Made by a program: the position numbers and the translations under genes. A DNA stretch of 46,270 nucleotides from Actinomycetota bacterium (GTDB taxonomy: Bacteria; Actinomycetota; Acidimicrobiia; Acidimicrobiales; GCA-2861595). The notes under the pieces were generated by a model. That model was not told where the DNA came from, made no database searches, and worked only from the letters and a program-made list of their open reading frames with translations. The stretch is from assembly GCA_002861595.1 (NCBI GenBank), contig PJQG01000076.1, positions 28,276 through 74,545 of the forward strand, written 5' to 3'. How positions within the stretch are numbered: the stretch's first letter is position 1; each line of letters starts with the position of its first letter. This document shows positions 8,090 to 20,212 of this stretch, piece after piece.

Positions 8090-9781
8090 ATGCCGAGCGA
8101 CATGAGGCCCCGTTCGCGGGAGGTGACCGAGGGGTACGAGCGGGCGCCGGCCCGGGCCATGCTGCGGGCCGTCGGGATGACCGACGAGGATTTCGGCAAG
8201 GCCCAGGTGGGCGTGGCCTCGTCGTGGAACGAGGTGACACCCTGCAACATGCCGCTGGCCCGCTTGGCCCAGCACGCCAAGGAGGGGGTGCGGGCGGCGG
8301 GTGGCTTCCCCCTGGAGTTCGTCACCATCGCCGTGAGCGACGGCATCTCGATGGGCCACGAGGGCATGCGCGCCTCGCTCGTCAGCCGGGAGGTGATCGC
8401 CGACTCGGTGGAGACGGTGATGCACGCCGAGCGCTTCGACGCCATGGTCACCCTCGCCGGCTGCGACAAGTCCCTCCCCGGGATGCTCATGGCGTCGGCC
8501 CGGCTGAACCTGCCCTCGGTCTTCCTCTACGGCGGCAGCATCCTCACCGGCCGCATCCCCGGCGACGCTTCCGGTCGTGCTCTCGACATCGTGAGCGTCT
8601 TCGAGGGCGTGGGTGGGCGGGCGGCGGGAGCGCTCACCGACGAGGAGCTGGCCTTGATCGAGCGCCACGCCTGCCCCACCGAGGGCAGCTGCGCCGGCAT
8701 GTTCACGGCCAACACCATGGCCGCGGTCGGCGAGGCCCTCGGCATGTCCCTGCCGGGAAGCGCCACCCCGCCCGCCGTCGACCCCCGCCGGGAGGAGGTG
8801 GCTCACGGCTGCGGTGAGGCGGTGATGGCCATGCTCGAGGCAGGCATCCGGCCCCGCCAGATCATGACCAAGGAGGCGTTCGAGAACGCCATAGCCGTGG
8901 CCATGGCGCTGGGTGGTTCCACCAACGCCGTGCTCCACCTCCTGGCCATCGCCAACGAGGCGCAGGTCGAGCTGACGTTGGAGGACTTCGACCGCGTGGG
9001 CCGGCGGGTGCCGCACCTGGCCGACACCAGGCCGCACGGCCGGTACCACATGACCGACCTCGACCGCATCGGCGGGGTGCCGGTCATCATGCGGGAGCTG
9101 CTCGACGCCGGCTTGTTGCACGGCGGCTGCCTCACCGTGACCGGTCGTACCGTGGCCGAGAACCTCCAGGCGCTGAACCCGCCGGCACCTGACGGCGCCG
9201 TCGTCCATCCCCTGTCGGCGCCCATCCACGTCGATGGCGGCATCGCCATCCTGTCGGGCTCGCTGGCGCCGGCCGGGGCGGTGGTGAAGGTGGCCGGGAT
9301 CGACGTCGACCGCTTCGAGGGGACGGCCCGGGTGTTCGACGGCGAGCAGGGCGCCCTCGACGCCGTCCTGGCCGGGTCGATCACCCCGGGCACCGTGCTG
9401 GTGATCCGCTACGAGGGGCCCAAGGGTGGTCCCGGCATGCGGGAGATGCTGGCGGTGACGGGCGCCATGAAAGGCGCCGGCCGGGGCGGCGACTGCGCCC
9501 TCCTCACCGACGGTCGGTTCTCCGGCGGGACCCACGGGTTCTGCGTCGGCCATGTCGCCCCCGAAGGGGTCGACGGCGGGCCGATCGCGTTCGTGCGCGA
9601 CGGCGACCGCATCGTGATCGACGTGGCCGCCCGGCGCATCGACCTGGCCGTCGACGAGGCCGAGCTGGCCCGCCGCCGCCTCGACTGGAAGCTCCCTGAG
9701 CCCCGGTACACGACCGGCGTGCTGGCCAAGTACGCCCGCCTGGTCACCGGCGCCGAGCGCGGGGCGGTAACCGGGCCGTAG
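8090..9781 (+). CDS. ilvD: Dihydroxy-acid dehydratase
   Basis: Fe-S enzyme of 563 aa that dehydrates 2,3-dihydroxy-isovalerate and 2,3-dihydroxy-3-methylvalerate in valine and isoleucine synthesis. Cluster-ligand cysteines are in TPCNMPL (Cys52), AGCDKSLPG (Cys125) and [13 protein letters not shown] (Cys201). The C-terminal signature [14 protein letters not shown] is present. The ATG at 8090 is chosen because a -10-like TATTCT ends seven bases upstream, fitting a leaderless start; a second ATG follows four codons later. The frame is open further upstream without homology. ilvD stands alone, 3.7 kb from ilvBNC. Its stop is two bases from the stop of the convergent HNH gene. Confidence 0.97.
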   Translation: MPSDMRPRSREVTEGYERAPARAMLRAVGMTDEDFGKAQVGVASSWNEVTPCNMPLARLAQHAKEGVRAAGGFPLEFVTIAVSDGISMGHEGMRASLVSREVIADSVETVMHAERFDAMVTLAGCDKSLPGMLMASARLNLPSVFLYGGSILTGRIPGDASGRALDIVSVFEGVGGRAAGALTDEELALIERHACPTEGSCAGMFTANTMAAVGEALGMSLPGSATPPAVDPRREEVAHGCGEAVMAMLEAGIRPRQIMTKEAFENAIAVAMALGGSTNAVLHLLAIANEAQVELTLEDFDRVGRRVPHLADTRPHGRYHMTDLDRIGGVPVIMRELLDAGLLHGGCLTVTGRTVAENLQALNPPAPDGAVVHPLSAPIHVDGGIAILSGSLAPAGAVVKVAGIDVDRFEGTARVFDGEQGALDAVLAGSITPGTVLVIRYEGPKGGPGMREMLAVTGAMKGAGRGGDCALLTDGRFSGGTHGFCVGHVAPEGVDGGPIAFVRDGDRIVIDVAARRIDLAVDEAELARRRLDWKLPEPRYTTGVLAKYARLVTGAERGAVTGP

Positions 9782-9783
9782 CG

Positions 9784-10959
9784 TCAGGCAGCCGCGAACG
9801 CCGGCACCCGAACACCGGGTGGATGCGTCGTGAAGGTGCGGCCTTGGGGATCGGTGATGACCAGCGTGCCGTCGGGCTCCAGCTTCTCCGACCACCCCGG
9901 TCTATGGCCGAGATGGTGGTGGCGGGAGCACTTGAGGACGAGGTTGGCGAGGTTGGTCGGCCCGTCGGCCTCCACCGGGATGACGTGGTGGCCTTCGCAC
10001 CACCATGGCGGGCGATCACAGCCGGGGTGGCGGCAGTGCTGGTCTCGCAGCACCAGGGCGGCGAAGAGGGCGTCGGAGATGGTGCGGGTGGCGGTGCCGT
10101 AGTCCAGGATCACCGAGCGGCCCTGGGTCACGACGCGATGGACCTTGGCGTCGCACAACAGCGCAGCGACGGTTTCGGAGGGCACGGGCCCGCCGTGGGC
10201 CATGCGACCGGGCATGGCTTCCAGCAGGTCCTCGTAGTCGACCACCACGTTGAGATGGGGCCGGGCCCGGCCCACGGGCTGGGCGCCCTGGTGGTCCAAG
10301 AAGAACCGGCAGATGTCGGTGAGGGCATCGGCTCGCCGCTGCTTGGCACAGCGCTGCTCGCCCTCGGCGTCGGGGGAGGTGGCCAGGCGCAGGGCGGCTT
10401 CGAGCACTGCTCCAGCGAGCGAGTCATAGGAGCCGTCGAGGCGGCGGCGGTCGTCCAGCAGCTTGGACAGGTGCAGCTCCGAGGCCGCCGGGGTGGGATC
10501 CGGGGGATCGGCCAAGGCCTTCGCTCGCGCCGCCCAGGCCTGCATGGCCGAGGCGGCATCGGCCACCGACAGCTCCACCAGCGCCGGCACCACCTCGGCC
10601 TCGTGCTCGGCGAACAGCTCGGCAGCCTCGTCCTTCACGTTGGCCACCACCACCTGCACCTGGCCGCTCGACAACGAGCCGTCCCGCCACGCCGCGGCGG
10701 TGACGGGGAGCTCCCGCAGGCGCCGGGCCGTGCGCGACATCGAGGATGCCGATGCAGCGCTCATGCGGGCCCGGTGGCGCAGCCAGGCGGTGAGGCAGGT
10801 GGCGCCATCGACGGCCCACATCCCCGCCTTGTCGAACGCAGCGACGCTCTCGGTGATCTTGGCCGCCAGGCGCTCCATGGCCGCGATGGCCTCGACGATG
10901 TCCTCGCCGAAGGGGCCGATCTCCACCTCCTCGATGGCTGCCGCCAGCGCTGAAACCAT
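9784..10959 (-). CDS. DUF222/HNH endonuclease domain protein (13E12 type)
   Basis: Protein of 391 aa with an N-terminal DUF222-like helical region and a C-terminal HNH nuclease motif: CRHPGC, then CEGHHVIPVEADGPTNLANLVLKC and HHHLGH, giving zinc-binding Cys pairs and catalytic His. This family (13E12 repeat family in mycobacteria) is abundant and often multicopy in actinobacteria; its cellular role is unsettled. The frame extends far upstream, but a strong promoter (TTGACG-17-TACGAT, 10994-10966) ends six bases before the ATG at 10959, which I take as a leaderless start. An ATG five codons upstream would overlap the -10 box. Confidence 0.88.
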   Translation of the reverse strand: MVSALAAAIEEVEIGPFGEDIVEAIAAMERLAAKITESVAAFDKAGMWAVDGATCLTAWLRHRARMSAASASSMSRTARRLRELPVTAAAWRDGSLSSGQVQVVVANVKDEAAELFAEHEAEVVPALVELSVADAASAMQAWAARAKALADPPDPTPAASELHLSKLLDDRRRLDGSYDSLAGAVLEAALRLATSPDAEGEQRCAKQRRADALTDICRFFLDHQGAQPVGRARPHLNVVVDYEDLLEAMPGRMAHGGPVPSETVAALLCDAKVHRVVTQGRSVILDYGTATRTISDALFAALVLRDQHCRHPGCDRPPWWCEGHHVIPVEADGPTNLANLVLKCSRHHHLGHRPGWSEKLEPDGTLVITDPQGRTFTTHPPGVRVPAFAAA

Positions 10960-10965
10960 GTCATC

Positions 10966-10994
10966 ATCGTACATCTGTTCGATCACGACGTCAA
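10966..10994 (-). promoter_or_regulatory. Promoter of the DUF222/HNH gene
   Basis: On the reverse strand TTGACG (10994-10989), 17 bases and TACGAT (10971-10966), with only six bases to the ATG at 10959. One of the clearest leaderless promoters in the window. Confidence 0.65.
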
Positions 10995-11039
10995 GCAGAA
11001 ACCCTTGAAAACAAAGGAGTTCTGCCCGTCTCCGGCGTG

Positions 11040-11909
11040 TCAGCGGTTGCGCACAGCCTGGAGCTGGCGGACCTCGAAGTCCTCGATCCGCCCCTCGGTG
11101 CTCAGCCCGTCGAGGCTGCCCTTGCGGCCGGCCAGCTCCCAGGTGGCCGTCCAGCGTTCGGTCACCACGACGTCGTAGTGGTCGGCGTTGCTCCACGAGT
11201 GGGTGATGGTGCCGTCGGGCCAAGGCTTGCCGGCGCTGCGGTACGGGCCTGACATCCCGGTGTCGTCGCCCCAGTCGACGAAGATCTGGCCCGTGGCGTT
11301 GATCACCAGCAGGCCGAGCGGTGTCTGGTGCTCGAAGCGCTCGGCCAGCTTGGTGTTGGTCTCCAGGTACCCGAGCTTGCCGGCCAGCATGTACCCAGGA
11401 GCGATCCTCGGCTTGGGCTTGTCCAGCCGGTCCTCGAGCTCGACCCGCCAGAAGTCGCCGGCGATCACCGCCGGCGACGGCGGCGGCGCCACCCGTGCGG
11501 CTCCCGGGCATGGCGGGTAGTTGGCGTACTGGTACTCCCAGAGAATGTTGCCGGTGTCTTCTATCGCTCCCGCCTGGGCGGCACTCTCCGCCGGGATGCG
11601 AGCGATCGTGAGGCACGGCGTCCCGTCTGGGAGCATGCCGATCCGCGGCCGCCTCGCATAGAAGACCTGCCCCTGATGTTTGGCTTTCCGGACCCGCTGC
11701 CCAGCGGTGGACTGCTGCGTGTCCCGAGAACTCCCCGGTGCTCCCCCGGTCACCGTCGTCTGCACTGAATCGCCGCCCTTGCCTCGCTGAACAGTATGGC
11801 GCTCTCCGGAAGACGACGCCTCGGTTGTTTCACTGCCAGCTGAGAACACAGGACTTGTGCCCGTGGTGAGCATGGTGACCACTGAAACGGCGACAATCAG
11901 GCGGCGCAT
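11040..11909 (-). CDS. Secreted protein of unknown family
   Basis: Exported protein of 289 aa. The N-terminus has a signal peptide (MRRLIVAVSVVTML, cleavage near VFSAG). A Ser/Thr/Gly-rich stretch to about residue 75 follows, then a globular part rich in Trp and Tyr (NILWEYQYANYPPCPG, FVDWGDDTGMSG, THSWSNADHYDVVVTERWTATW). The WGDDTG and following strand pattern resembles a PKD/Ig-like beta sandwich, but I do not claim a family. The ATG overlaps the 3' end of the upstream lipoprotein gene by 13 bases, so the two are co-transcribed from the promoter at 12557. They may act together at the cell surface (inference). Confidence 0.75.
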   Translation of the reverse strand: MRRLIVAVSVVTMLTTGTSPVFSAGSETTEASSSGERHTVQRGKGGDSVQTTVTGGAPGSSRDTQQSTAGQRVRKAKHQGQVFYARRPRIGMLPDGTPCLTIARIPAESAAQAGAIEDTGNILWEYQYANYPPCPGAARVAPPPSPAVIAGDFWRVELEDRLDKPKPRIAPGYMLAGKLGYLETNTKLAERFEHQTPLGLLVINATGQIFVDWGDDTGMSGPYRSAGKPWPDGTITHSWSNADHYDVVVTERWTATWELAGRKGSLDGLSTEGRIEDFEVRQLQAVRNR

Positions 11910-12520
11910 GGATCCCTCGGTGTCGCGGCGACCGGCCGGTTCCCTTCATCGTGGATCATCCACGCTGTGGGGTTCAGATCTTTGGCGTTGCGCTCTGGGG
12001 CCAGGGGCACGAGTTGCACAAACGCACGGTTCGGTGGGGGGGCGTTGACAGCAGTGGCCGAGAAGTCCTGCTCGACCTCCGCGTATATGCAGTTCGGCGA
12101 AGAGGAGACGATCTTGGTGACGGTGGTCCTCCTGGCGCCTGGGTCAGATGAGACGTTCTTGAAGCCGTTCTTGATCGTCGTCAGCCAGACCTCGACCTGC
12201 TCGTCCAACTCCTCGGTGTTGTAGATGGCGAGAAGGTGCTCTGCGGCCGCGGGCACCAGCTGCTTTTTCTGGACGATGATCTTTGTCGCCTGAGCATCGA
12301 CTTCGTCGAGGGCCTTCAGGACCGCGTTGATGTAGGGCTCGTCGATCTTCTCGGGGATGGTGCTGACGTCGATCGGCGTGGTGGAGGTGGTGGTGGTGCC
12401 ACGGCGGTCGCCCGAGACCGGCGTCGGTTCCTCGGCAACCGGGGGGTCGCCGCCGCCGGAGCAGGCGCCGGCGACGAGCACGAGCGCTACCAGAGCAGCG
12501 GCGGCTGACCGGGAACCCAC
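11897..12520 (-). CDS. Small lipoprotein, unknown function
   Basis: Predicted lipoprotein of 207 aa. A GTG start gives MGSRSAAAALVALVLVAGAC, a signal peptide with lipobox VAGAC (Cys20), followed by GGG and a Thr-rich linker (TTTTSTTP). The rest is mostly alpha-helical (EKIDEPYINAVLKALDEVDAQATKIIVQKKQ), with Cys residues near the C-terminus. The helical part resembles periplasmic helical-bundle lipoproteins but has no motif I can name. It is the first gene of a two-gene reverse-strand unit with the secreted protein at 11040, overlapping it by 13 bases. Confidence 0.78.
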   Translation of the reverse strand: MGSRSAAAALVALVLVAGACSGGGDPPVAEEPTPVSGDRRGTTTTSTTPIDVSTIPEKIDEPYINAVLKALDEVDAQATKIIVQKKQLVPAAAEHLLAIYNTEELDEQVEVWLTTIKNGFKNVSSDPGARRTTVTKIVSSSPNCIYAEVEQDFSATAVNAPPPNRAFVQLVPLAPERNAKDLNPTAWMIHDEGNRPVAATPRDPCAA

Positions 12521-12527
12521 GCGTCAC

Positions 12528-12557
12528 ACACTAACGATGCTTTTCATCCCCGGTCAA
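12528..12557 (-). promoter_or_regulatory. Promoter of the two exported-protein genes
   Basis: On the reverse strand TTGACC (12557-12552), an 18-base spacer and TAGTGT (12533-12528), seven bases before the GTG at 12520. The -35 box lies inside the last codons of the SGNH lipoprotein gene. Confidence 0.5.
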
Positions 12558-13293
12558 CCACAGCCGCGAAGGCCTCGGCCACGGCCTCGTGGCCGGCGGT
12601 GCTGGGGTGGAAGCCGTCGGCCCCGAACAGCGACGCCTCACGCCCAGCGGAGCGGACCGCCAGCCCGGCGGCGTGGAGGTCCACCACCTCGGCCCCCTCT
12701 GCGGCGGCCACCTCGGCGATCACCTTGTTGTAGGCGCCCACGCCGAGGCGCACGAGCTCGGGGCTGGGGACGAAGCCGGCGGGCAACGGGCACCGCGCGC
12801 CCGACGCCGGCCGCGGGTTCGGGAGGCAGGCCAGGTAGGCGGGCAGGCGGTCGAGCGGCGGCGTGTTGGCCACCAGCACGCGCGTGGCACCGCTCCGGCG
12901 CAAGCCGTGCACGAGCTTGGTCAACTGGCTCTCGTAGGTCGCCAGCGGGACCCGGGCGATGAGGTCGTTGACGTTGAGCCACACCGTGACCAACGTCGGC
13001 GAGAGGCGCACCGCCTCGGCCAGCTGCCGCTCGAGGGCGGTGGCCACCGTCGCCCCCGGGATGCCGAGGTTGACGAACTTGGCGCCGTCCGGGAGGGCGC
13101 GGCGGCGGAGCACCTCCGGCCATGCCTGGGTGGCGGGCGCGTCGGCGCCGAAGCCGACCGTCTCGCTGGCCCCGACGGCGACGTAGACGACGGCCTCGGC
13201 GTGGGGGCCCGCAGCCGTCTTCGATCCCGATGAACAGCCACCGAGCCCGAGGGCGCCCATCAGAGCCGCCGCCGCCGCCCGCCGTACCCTCAT
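12544..13293 (-). CDS. SGNH/GDSL-type hydrolase lipoprotein
   Basis: Probable surface esterase or lipase-like hydrolase of 249 aa. The lipobox is LGLGGC (Cys20), followed by SSGSK. The SGNH blocks are visible: AVGASETVGFG (block I, nucleophile Ser43), NLGIPGATV (block II), WLNVNDL (block III, Asn) and DGFHPSTAGH (block V, Asp-x-x-His). The natural substrate is unknown. The ATG at 13293 is preceded by TACGAT with a six-base gap, so it is likely leaderless; the frame is open 16 codons further upstream without signal-peptide character. It is divergent from the ilvB leader, and the two promoters overlap. Confidence 0.86.
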   Translation of the reverse strand: MRVRRAAAAALMGALGLGGCSSGSKTAAGPHAEAVVYVAVGASETVGFGADAPATQAWPEVLRRRALPDGAKFVNLGIPGATVATALERQLAEAVRLSPTLVTVWLNVNDLIARVPLATYESQLTKLVHGLRRSGATRVLVANTPPLDRLPAYLACLPNPRPASGARCPLPAGFVPSPELVRLGVGAYNKVIAEVAAAEGAEVVDLHAAGLAVRSAGREASLFGADGFHPSTAGHEAVAEAFAAVVDRG

Positions 13294-13299
13294 GACACG

Positions 13300-13305
13300 A
13301 TCGTA
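13300..13305 (-). promoter_or_regulatory. -10 box of the SGNH lipoprotein gene
   Basis: TACGAT on the reverse strand, six bases before the ATG at 13293. Its -35 region would fall on the -35 of the divergent ilvB promoter, so the two may compete. Confidence 0.45.
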
Positions 13306-13315
13306 CGGACCGCGG

Positions 13316-13344
13316 TTGCCGGACTCGTACGCGAGTGCCACAAT
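13316..13344 (+). promoter_or_regulatory. ilvB operon promoter
   Basis: TTGCCG (13316-13321), a 17-base spacer and CACAAT (13339-13344). The expected start of transcription coincides with the leader-peptide ATG at 13353, so the leader is probably translated from a leaderless 5' end. Confidence 0.55.
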
Positions 13345-13352
13345 GGCAGCCG

Positions 13353-13388
13353 ATGTCCGCCCCTCGCACCCTCGTACTCATCACCTAG
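13353..13388 (+). CDS. ilvB leader peptide (attenuation)
   Basis: A 12-codon ORF reading M-S-A-P-R-T-L-V-L-I-T-stop. Leu, Val, Leu and Ile, the regulating branched-chain amino acids, come as four consecutive codons just before the stop, as in known ilv leaders. The ATG lies eight bases after the predicted -10 box and has no SD. The stop TAG forms the first base of a perfect 8-bp hairpin (13388-13395 with 13404-13411), followed by a terminator. Ribosome stalling at the LVLI codons when charged tRNA is scarce would alter which hairpin forms. Confidence 0.8.
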   Translation: MSAPRTLVLIT

Positions 13389-13447
13389 CGCACGCAGCCT
13401 CCCGCGTGCGCCCACGACCTCCCAGCCGGGAGGTCGTTTCCTTTTCT
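13388..13447 (+). terminator. ilvB attenuator hairpins and terminator
   Basis: Hairpin A: GCGCACGC (13388-13395) with GCGTGCGC (13404-13411). Terminator: ACGACCTCCC (13414-13423) with GGGAGGTCGT (13428-13437), loop AGCC, then a T-rich run (TTTCCTTTT). The loop of hairpin A contains CCTCCC (13398-13403), which can also pair with GGGAGG of the terminator 3' arm, giving a possible mutually exclusive antiterminator. Confidence 0.78.
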
Positions 13448-13467
13448 GAACCAAGGAGCAATCAACC

Positions 13468-15198
13468 ATGAAGCTGACCGGGGCGCAGGCCCTCATCAAG
13501 AGCCTGGAGATGGAGGGCGTGGAGGTCATGTTCGGCCTGCCCGGCGGCGCCATCCTCCCGGTGTACGACCCGATCATCGACTCGACCATCCGCCACATCC
13601 TCGTGCGTCACGAGCAGGGGGCGGGGCACATGGCCGAGGGCTACGCCCACGTCACCGGCCGCCCCGGCGTGGCCATGGTCACCAGCGGGCCCGCCGCCAC
13701 CAACATCGTCACCCCGCTGTGCGACGCCTACCTGGACTCCATCCCCATGGTCGTCATCACCGGCCAGGTCGGCCTGGCCGCCATCGGCACCGACGCCTTC
13801 CAGGAGTGCGACACCACCGGGATCACCATGTCGGTCACCAAGCACAACTGGCTGGTCACGGATGCCGCCGACATCCCCCAGATCGTGCGGGAGGCCTTCC
13901 ACGTGGCCACCAGCGGCCGCCCCGGACCGGTGCTGATCGACATCCCCAAGGACGTCAGCGCCAGCCAGACGATGGACTGGTACTGGCCCGACTCGGTGGA
14001 CCTGCCCGGCTACAAGCCCGCCACCATCGGCGAGCCGCACCTCATCAAGGAGGCGGCCCGCATGATCGGCGAGAGCCGTCGTCCGGTCATCTACGCCGGC
14101 GGGGGGATCCTCAAGGCCCGGGCCGCAGAGGCGCTGAAACAGCTGGTCGACGTCACCGGCATCCCCGTCGTCACCACCCTCATGGCCCGCGGCGCCTTCC
14201 CCGACGACCACGACCTGTGCCTGGGCATGCCCGGCATGCACGGCAACTACACGGCCGTCACCGCCATGCAGAGGTCCGACCTGCTCATCGCCCTCGGCAG
14301 CCGCTTCGACGACCGCGTGACCGGCAAGGTGCCGGCCTTCGCCCCGGAGGCCAAGATCATCCACGTCGACATCGACCCCGCCGAGCTCGGCAAGGTGCGA
14401 CGCGCCGACGTGGGCATCGCCGGCGACTGCCGTCTGGTGATCGAGGAGCTGGTCAAGGCCATCAACGCCATGGGCGGCTCCGAGAGCCAGGCTGACCGGA
14501 AGGATTGGATCGCCCAGGTGCACGCGTGGCAGGAGCAGTTCCCGCTGCACTACGACCAGTCGTGGGACGAGGGTGGCAGCCTCAAGCCCCAGTTCGTCAT
14601 CGAGCAGCTGCGGGACGCCACCCCCGACGACGCCATCGTGTGCTCGGGTGTCGGCCAGCACCAGATGTGGGCGTCGCAGTACTGGAAGTTCAACCACCCC
14701 TACACCTGGGTCAACTCCGGGGGCCTGGGCACCATGGGCTTCGCCGTCCCCGCTGCCATCGGGGCCAAGGTGGGTCGGCCCGACCGCATGGTGTGGGCCG
14801 TCGACGGCGACGGCTGCTTCCAGATGACGGCCCAGGAGCTCGTCACCGCCTCGAGCGAGCGCATCCCCGTGAAGATCGCCATCCTCAACAACGCCTATCT
14901 GGGCATGGTGCGCCAGTGGCAGGAGCTGTTCTACGAGGAGCGCTACTCGGAGGTGTACCTGTCGCCGGACCTGCCGGACTACGTGAAGTGGGCGGAAGCC
15001 ATGGGTTGCGTGGGGCTCAAGGTGGAGCACCCCGAGGAGGTGCTGCCCGCCATCGAGAAGGCCAACGAGATCGACGACCGGCCCGTCGTCATCGACTTTC
15101 GCACCGACAGCTCCGAGAAGGTGTACCCCATGGTGGCGGCCGGGACGTCCAACGACCTGGTCATCCTCGACCCCTCGCAAGGGGAGGGCGGGCGCTGA
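13468..15198 (+). CDS. ilvB: Acetolactate synthase, large subunit
   Basis: Thiamine-diphosphate enzyme of 576 aa that condenses two pyruvates (valine and leucine route) or pyruvate with 2-oxobutyrate (isoleucine route). Catalytic Glu49 is in [15 protein letters not shown]. The ThDP/Mg motif is GDG (447-449) extending to ILNN (residues 472-475). A FAD-binding middle domain is present ([19 protein letters not shown]). The ATG has a good SD (AAGGAG about 10 bases upstream). It follows the attenuator and starts the ilvB-ilvN-ilvC operon; the stop TGA shares a base with the ilvN ATG. Confidence 0.98.
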   Translation: MKLTGAQALIKSLEMEGVEVMFGLPGGAILPVYDPIIDSTIRHILVRHEQGAGHMAEGYAHVTGRPGVAMVTSGPAATNIVTPLCDAYLDSIPMVVITGQVGLAAIGTDAFQECDTTGITMSVTKHNWLVTDAADIPQIVREAFHVATSGRPGPVLIDIPKDVSASQTMDWYWPDSVDLPGYKPATIGEPHLIKEAARMIGESRRPVIYAGGGILKARAAEALKQLVDVTGIPVVTTLMARGAFPDDHDLCLGMPGMHGNYTAVTAMQRSDLLIALGSRFDDRVTGKVPAFAPEAKIIHVDIDPAELGKVRRADVGIAGDCRLVIEELVKAINAMGGSESQADRKDWIAQVHAWQEQFPLHYDQSWDEGGSLKPQFVIEQLRDATPDDAIVCSGVGQHQMWASQYWKFNHPYTWVNSGGLGTMGFAVPAAIGAKVGRPDRMVWAVDGDGCFQMTAQELVTASSERIPVKIAILNNAYLGMVRQWQELFYEERYSEVYLSPDLPDYVKWAEAMGCVGLKVEHPEEVLPAIEKANEIDDRPVVIDFRTDSSEKVYPMVAAGTSNDLVILDPSQGEGGR

Positions 15199-15743
15199 TG
15201 TCACCCGCGGCCACCGCTCTCAAGCACCACACGCTGTCGGTCCTGGTCGAGAACAAGGCCGGCGTCCTCACCCGGGTCGCCTCGCTGTTCGCCCGTCGCG
15301 GCTTCAACATCTACTCGCTGGCCGTGGCCCCCACCGACGACGAACGCTTCTCCCGCATCACCATCGTGGTCGATGTGGAGTCCAAGCCCCTCGAGCAGAT
15401 CACCAAGCAGCTGAACAAGCTCGTCAACGTGGTGGAGATCAACGAGCTGGCACCCGACGAGTCGGTCGAGCGTGAGCTCGTGCTCCTGAGCGTGCGGGCC
15501 GACGCCGGGGGAAGCCGCGGCCAGGTCATCGAGCTCGTGCAGGTGTTCGAGGGCAAGATCGTGGATGTGGGGCCGGAGAAGCTGACCATCATGCTGGCCG
15601 GCACGCCGCAGAAGGTCGACGACTTCGAGGAACTCATGAGGCCGTATGGCATCGTGGAGGTGCAGCGCACCGGCCGGGTGGCGCTGCCCAAGTTGGAGCG
15701 CCAGGCACCGCGCCTGCGCAGCGTGAGCGGAAAGGTCGGATAA
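15198..15743 (+). CDS. ilvN: Acetolactate synthase, small regulatory subunit
   Basis: Regulatory subunit of 181 aa that activates IlvB and confers feedback inhibition by branched-chain amino acids. The N-terminal ACT domain is clear: HTLSVLVENKAGVLTRVASLFARRGFNIYSLAVAPT. The second half has LVLLSVRAD, VDVGPEKLTIMLAGTPQKVDDF and LMRPYGIVEVQRTGRVAL, the usual C-terminal domain. The ATG overlaps the ilvB stop (TGATG), implying coupling. The next gene, ilvC, starts three bases after the stop. Confidence 0.97.
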   Translation: MSPAATALKHHTLSVLVENKAGVLTRVASLFARRGFNIYSLAVAPTDDERFSRITIVVDVESKPLEQITKQLNKLVNVVEINELAPDESVERELVLLSVRADAGGSRGQVIELVQVFEGKIVDVGPEKLTIMLAGTPQKVDDFEELMRPYGIVEVQRTGRVALPKLERQAPRLRSVSGKVG

Positions 15744-15746
15744 CTG

Positions 15747-16775
15747 ATGGTCGCCAAGATCTCCTACGAGAACGACGCCGATGCCGGGCTGATCGCCGGC
15801 CGCAAGGTCGCCGTCATCGGGTACGGCTCGCAGGGCCACGCCCACGCCCTCAACCTGAAGGACTCGGGCATCGACGTGCGGGTCGGCCTGCGCGAGGGCT
15901 CCTCCTCGAGGGCCAAGGCCGAAGCCGCCGGGCTGGCCGTCCGCTCGGTCGCCCAGGCCAGCGCCGAGGCCGACCTCGTCATGATCCTGCTCCCCGACAC
16001 CGAGCAGCAGGCGGTGTACGACGAGTCCATCGCCCCGAACCTCTCCGACGGGGACGCCCTGTTCTTCGCCCATGGGTTCAACATCCGCTTCGGCCTCATC
16101 ACCCCGCCTCCAGGCGTGGACGCCGCCATGGTGGCCCCGAAGGGCCCCGGGCACCTCGTGCGCCGCACCTTCACCGAGGGCGGCGGCGTGCCGTCGCTCA
16201 TCGCCGTGGCCCAGGACGCCTCGGGCAAGGCCCGGGACCTGGCGCTGTCGTACGCCCATGCCATCGGCGCCACCCGGGCCGGCGTGCTCGAGACCACCTT
16301 CGAGGAGGAGACCGAGACCGACCTGTTCGGCGAACAGGTCGTGCTGTGTGGCGGCGTCACCGCGCTGGTGATGGCCGGCTACGAGACGCTCGTCGGCGCC
16401 GGCTACCAGCCCGAGTCCGCCTACTTCGAGTGCCTGCACGAGCTCAAGCTCATCGTCGACCTCATGTACGAGAACGGCATCGCCGGCATGCGCTTCTCCA
16501 TCTCCGACACCGCCGAGTACGGCGATCTCACCCGGGGCCCGCGCATCATCAACGACGCCGTCAAGGCCGAGATGGGCCGCATCCTCGAGGAGATCCGCTC
16601 GGGCAGGTTCGCCGAGGAGTGGATCGCCGAGAACCGCGCCGGGCGGGCCCGCTTCGAGGAGCTGCGGGCCGCCGGCAAGGAGCACCCCATCGAGAAGGTG
16701 GGCGCCGAGCTGCGGGCCATGATGCCGTTCATCTCCGCCGGCAAGGGCCGTCCCGAGGACGTCAGCGGCGGCTAG
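15747..16775 (+). CDS. ilvC: Ketol-acid reductoisomerase (class I)
   Basis: Enzyme of 342 aa that isomerises and reduces acetolactate or acetohydroxybutyrate in valine and isoleucine synthesis. The Rossmann motif is GYGSQG (25-30). The loop [12 protein letters not shown] contains Arg49 and Ser52-54, the residue types that usually bind the 2'-phosphate of NADPH. Metal-binding acids are in TDLFGEQ (Asp192, Glu196) and in the C-terminal knotted domain ([24 protein letters not shown]). The length fits the short class I form. It is the last gene of ilvBNC; a palindrome with arms AGTACATAG lies 29 bases downstream. Confidence 0.98.
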   Translation: MVAKISYENDADAGLIAGRKVAVIGYGSQGHAHALNLKDSGIDVRVGLREGSSSRAKAEAAGLAVRSVAQASAEADLVMILLPDTEQQAVYDESIAPNLSDGDALFFAHGFNIRFGLITPPPGVDAAMVAPKGPGHLVRRTFTEGGGVPSLIAVAQDASGKARDLALSYAHAIGATRAGVLETTFEEETETDLFGEQVVLCGGVTALVMAGYETLVGAGYQPESAYFECLHELKLIVDLMYENGIAGMRFSISDTAEYGDLTRGPRIINDAVKAEMGRILEEIRSGRFAEEWIAENRAGRARFEELRAAGKEHPIEKVGAELRAMMPFISAGKGRPEDVSGG

Positions 16776-16803
16776 CCCCACGCCCCGACGCCCCCGCCGT
16801 TGC

Positions 16804-16838
16804 AGTACATAGCGGGCCTTTTCAGCCCCCTATGTACT
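16804..16838. repeat. AGTACATAG palindromic repeat, copy 1
   Basis: Inverted repeat with arms AGTACATAGCGGG (16804-16816) and CCCCCTATGTACT (16826-16838), one mismatch, nine-base loop. A second, perfect copy lies at 37390-37424. No T-run follows, so it is not a typical intrinsic terminator, though it sits just after ilvC. Confidence 0.8.
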
Positions 16839-16846
16839 CCCAAGGC

Positions 16847-16859
16847 GGGTGTCACACCC
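16847..16859. promoter_or_regulatory. Inverted repeat upstream of the AbiEi-like gene
   Basis: GGGTGT-C-ACACCC, a perfect 6-base inverted repeat 20 bases before the ATG at 16879. It could be an autoregulatory operator, since AbiEi proteins are known to bind inverted repeats at their own promoters. This is inference. Confidence 0.3.
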
Positions 16860-16878
16860 CGGTGCTGGACCAACGGGC

Positions 16879-20185
<3,307 letters not shown>

Positions 20186-20200
20186 GCCGGCAGGGCTGGC

Positions 20201-20206
20201 TACCCT
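20201..20206 (+). promoter_or_regulatory. -10 box of the DUF3105-serA unit
   Basis: TACCCT, six bases before the GTG at 20213 (leaderless geometry). No convincing -35 box. Confidence 0.4.
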
Positions 20207-20212
20207 GCGGAG

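Noticed and set aside
8066-9895. Reverse-strand ORF of 609 codons over ilvD
   Set aside because: Low-complexity His/Gly/Val shadow of ilvD with no promoter or domain.
13353-13467. T-box or other riboswitch upstream of ilvB
   Set aside because: No T-box sequence (no TGGN antiterminator bulge motif or long stem I); a translated leader with LVLI codons explains the region.
13462-15204. Long reverse-strand ORF of 580 codons over ilvB
   Set aside because: It is a GC-frame shadow of ilvB with His/Val/Asp-rich composition and no family features; ilvB is unmistakable.
15201-16781. Reverse-strand ORF of 526 codons over ilvN and ilvC
   Set aside because: Antisense shadow with repetitive Leu/Gly/Val composition and no start signal; ilvN and ilvC are certain.
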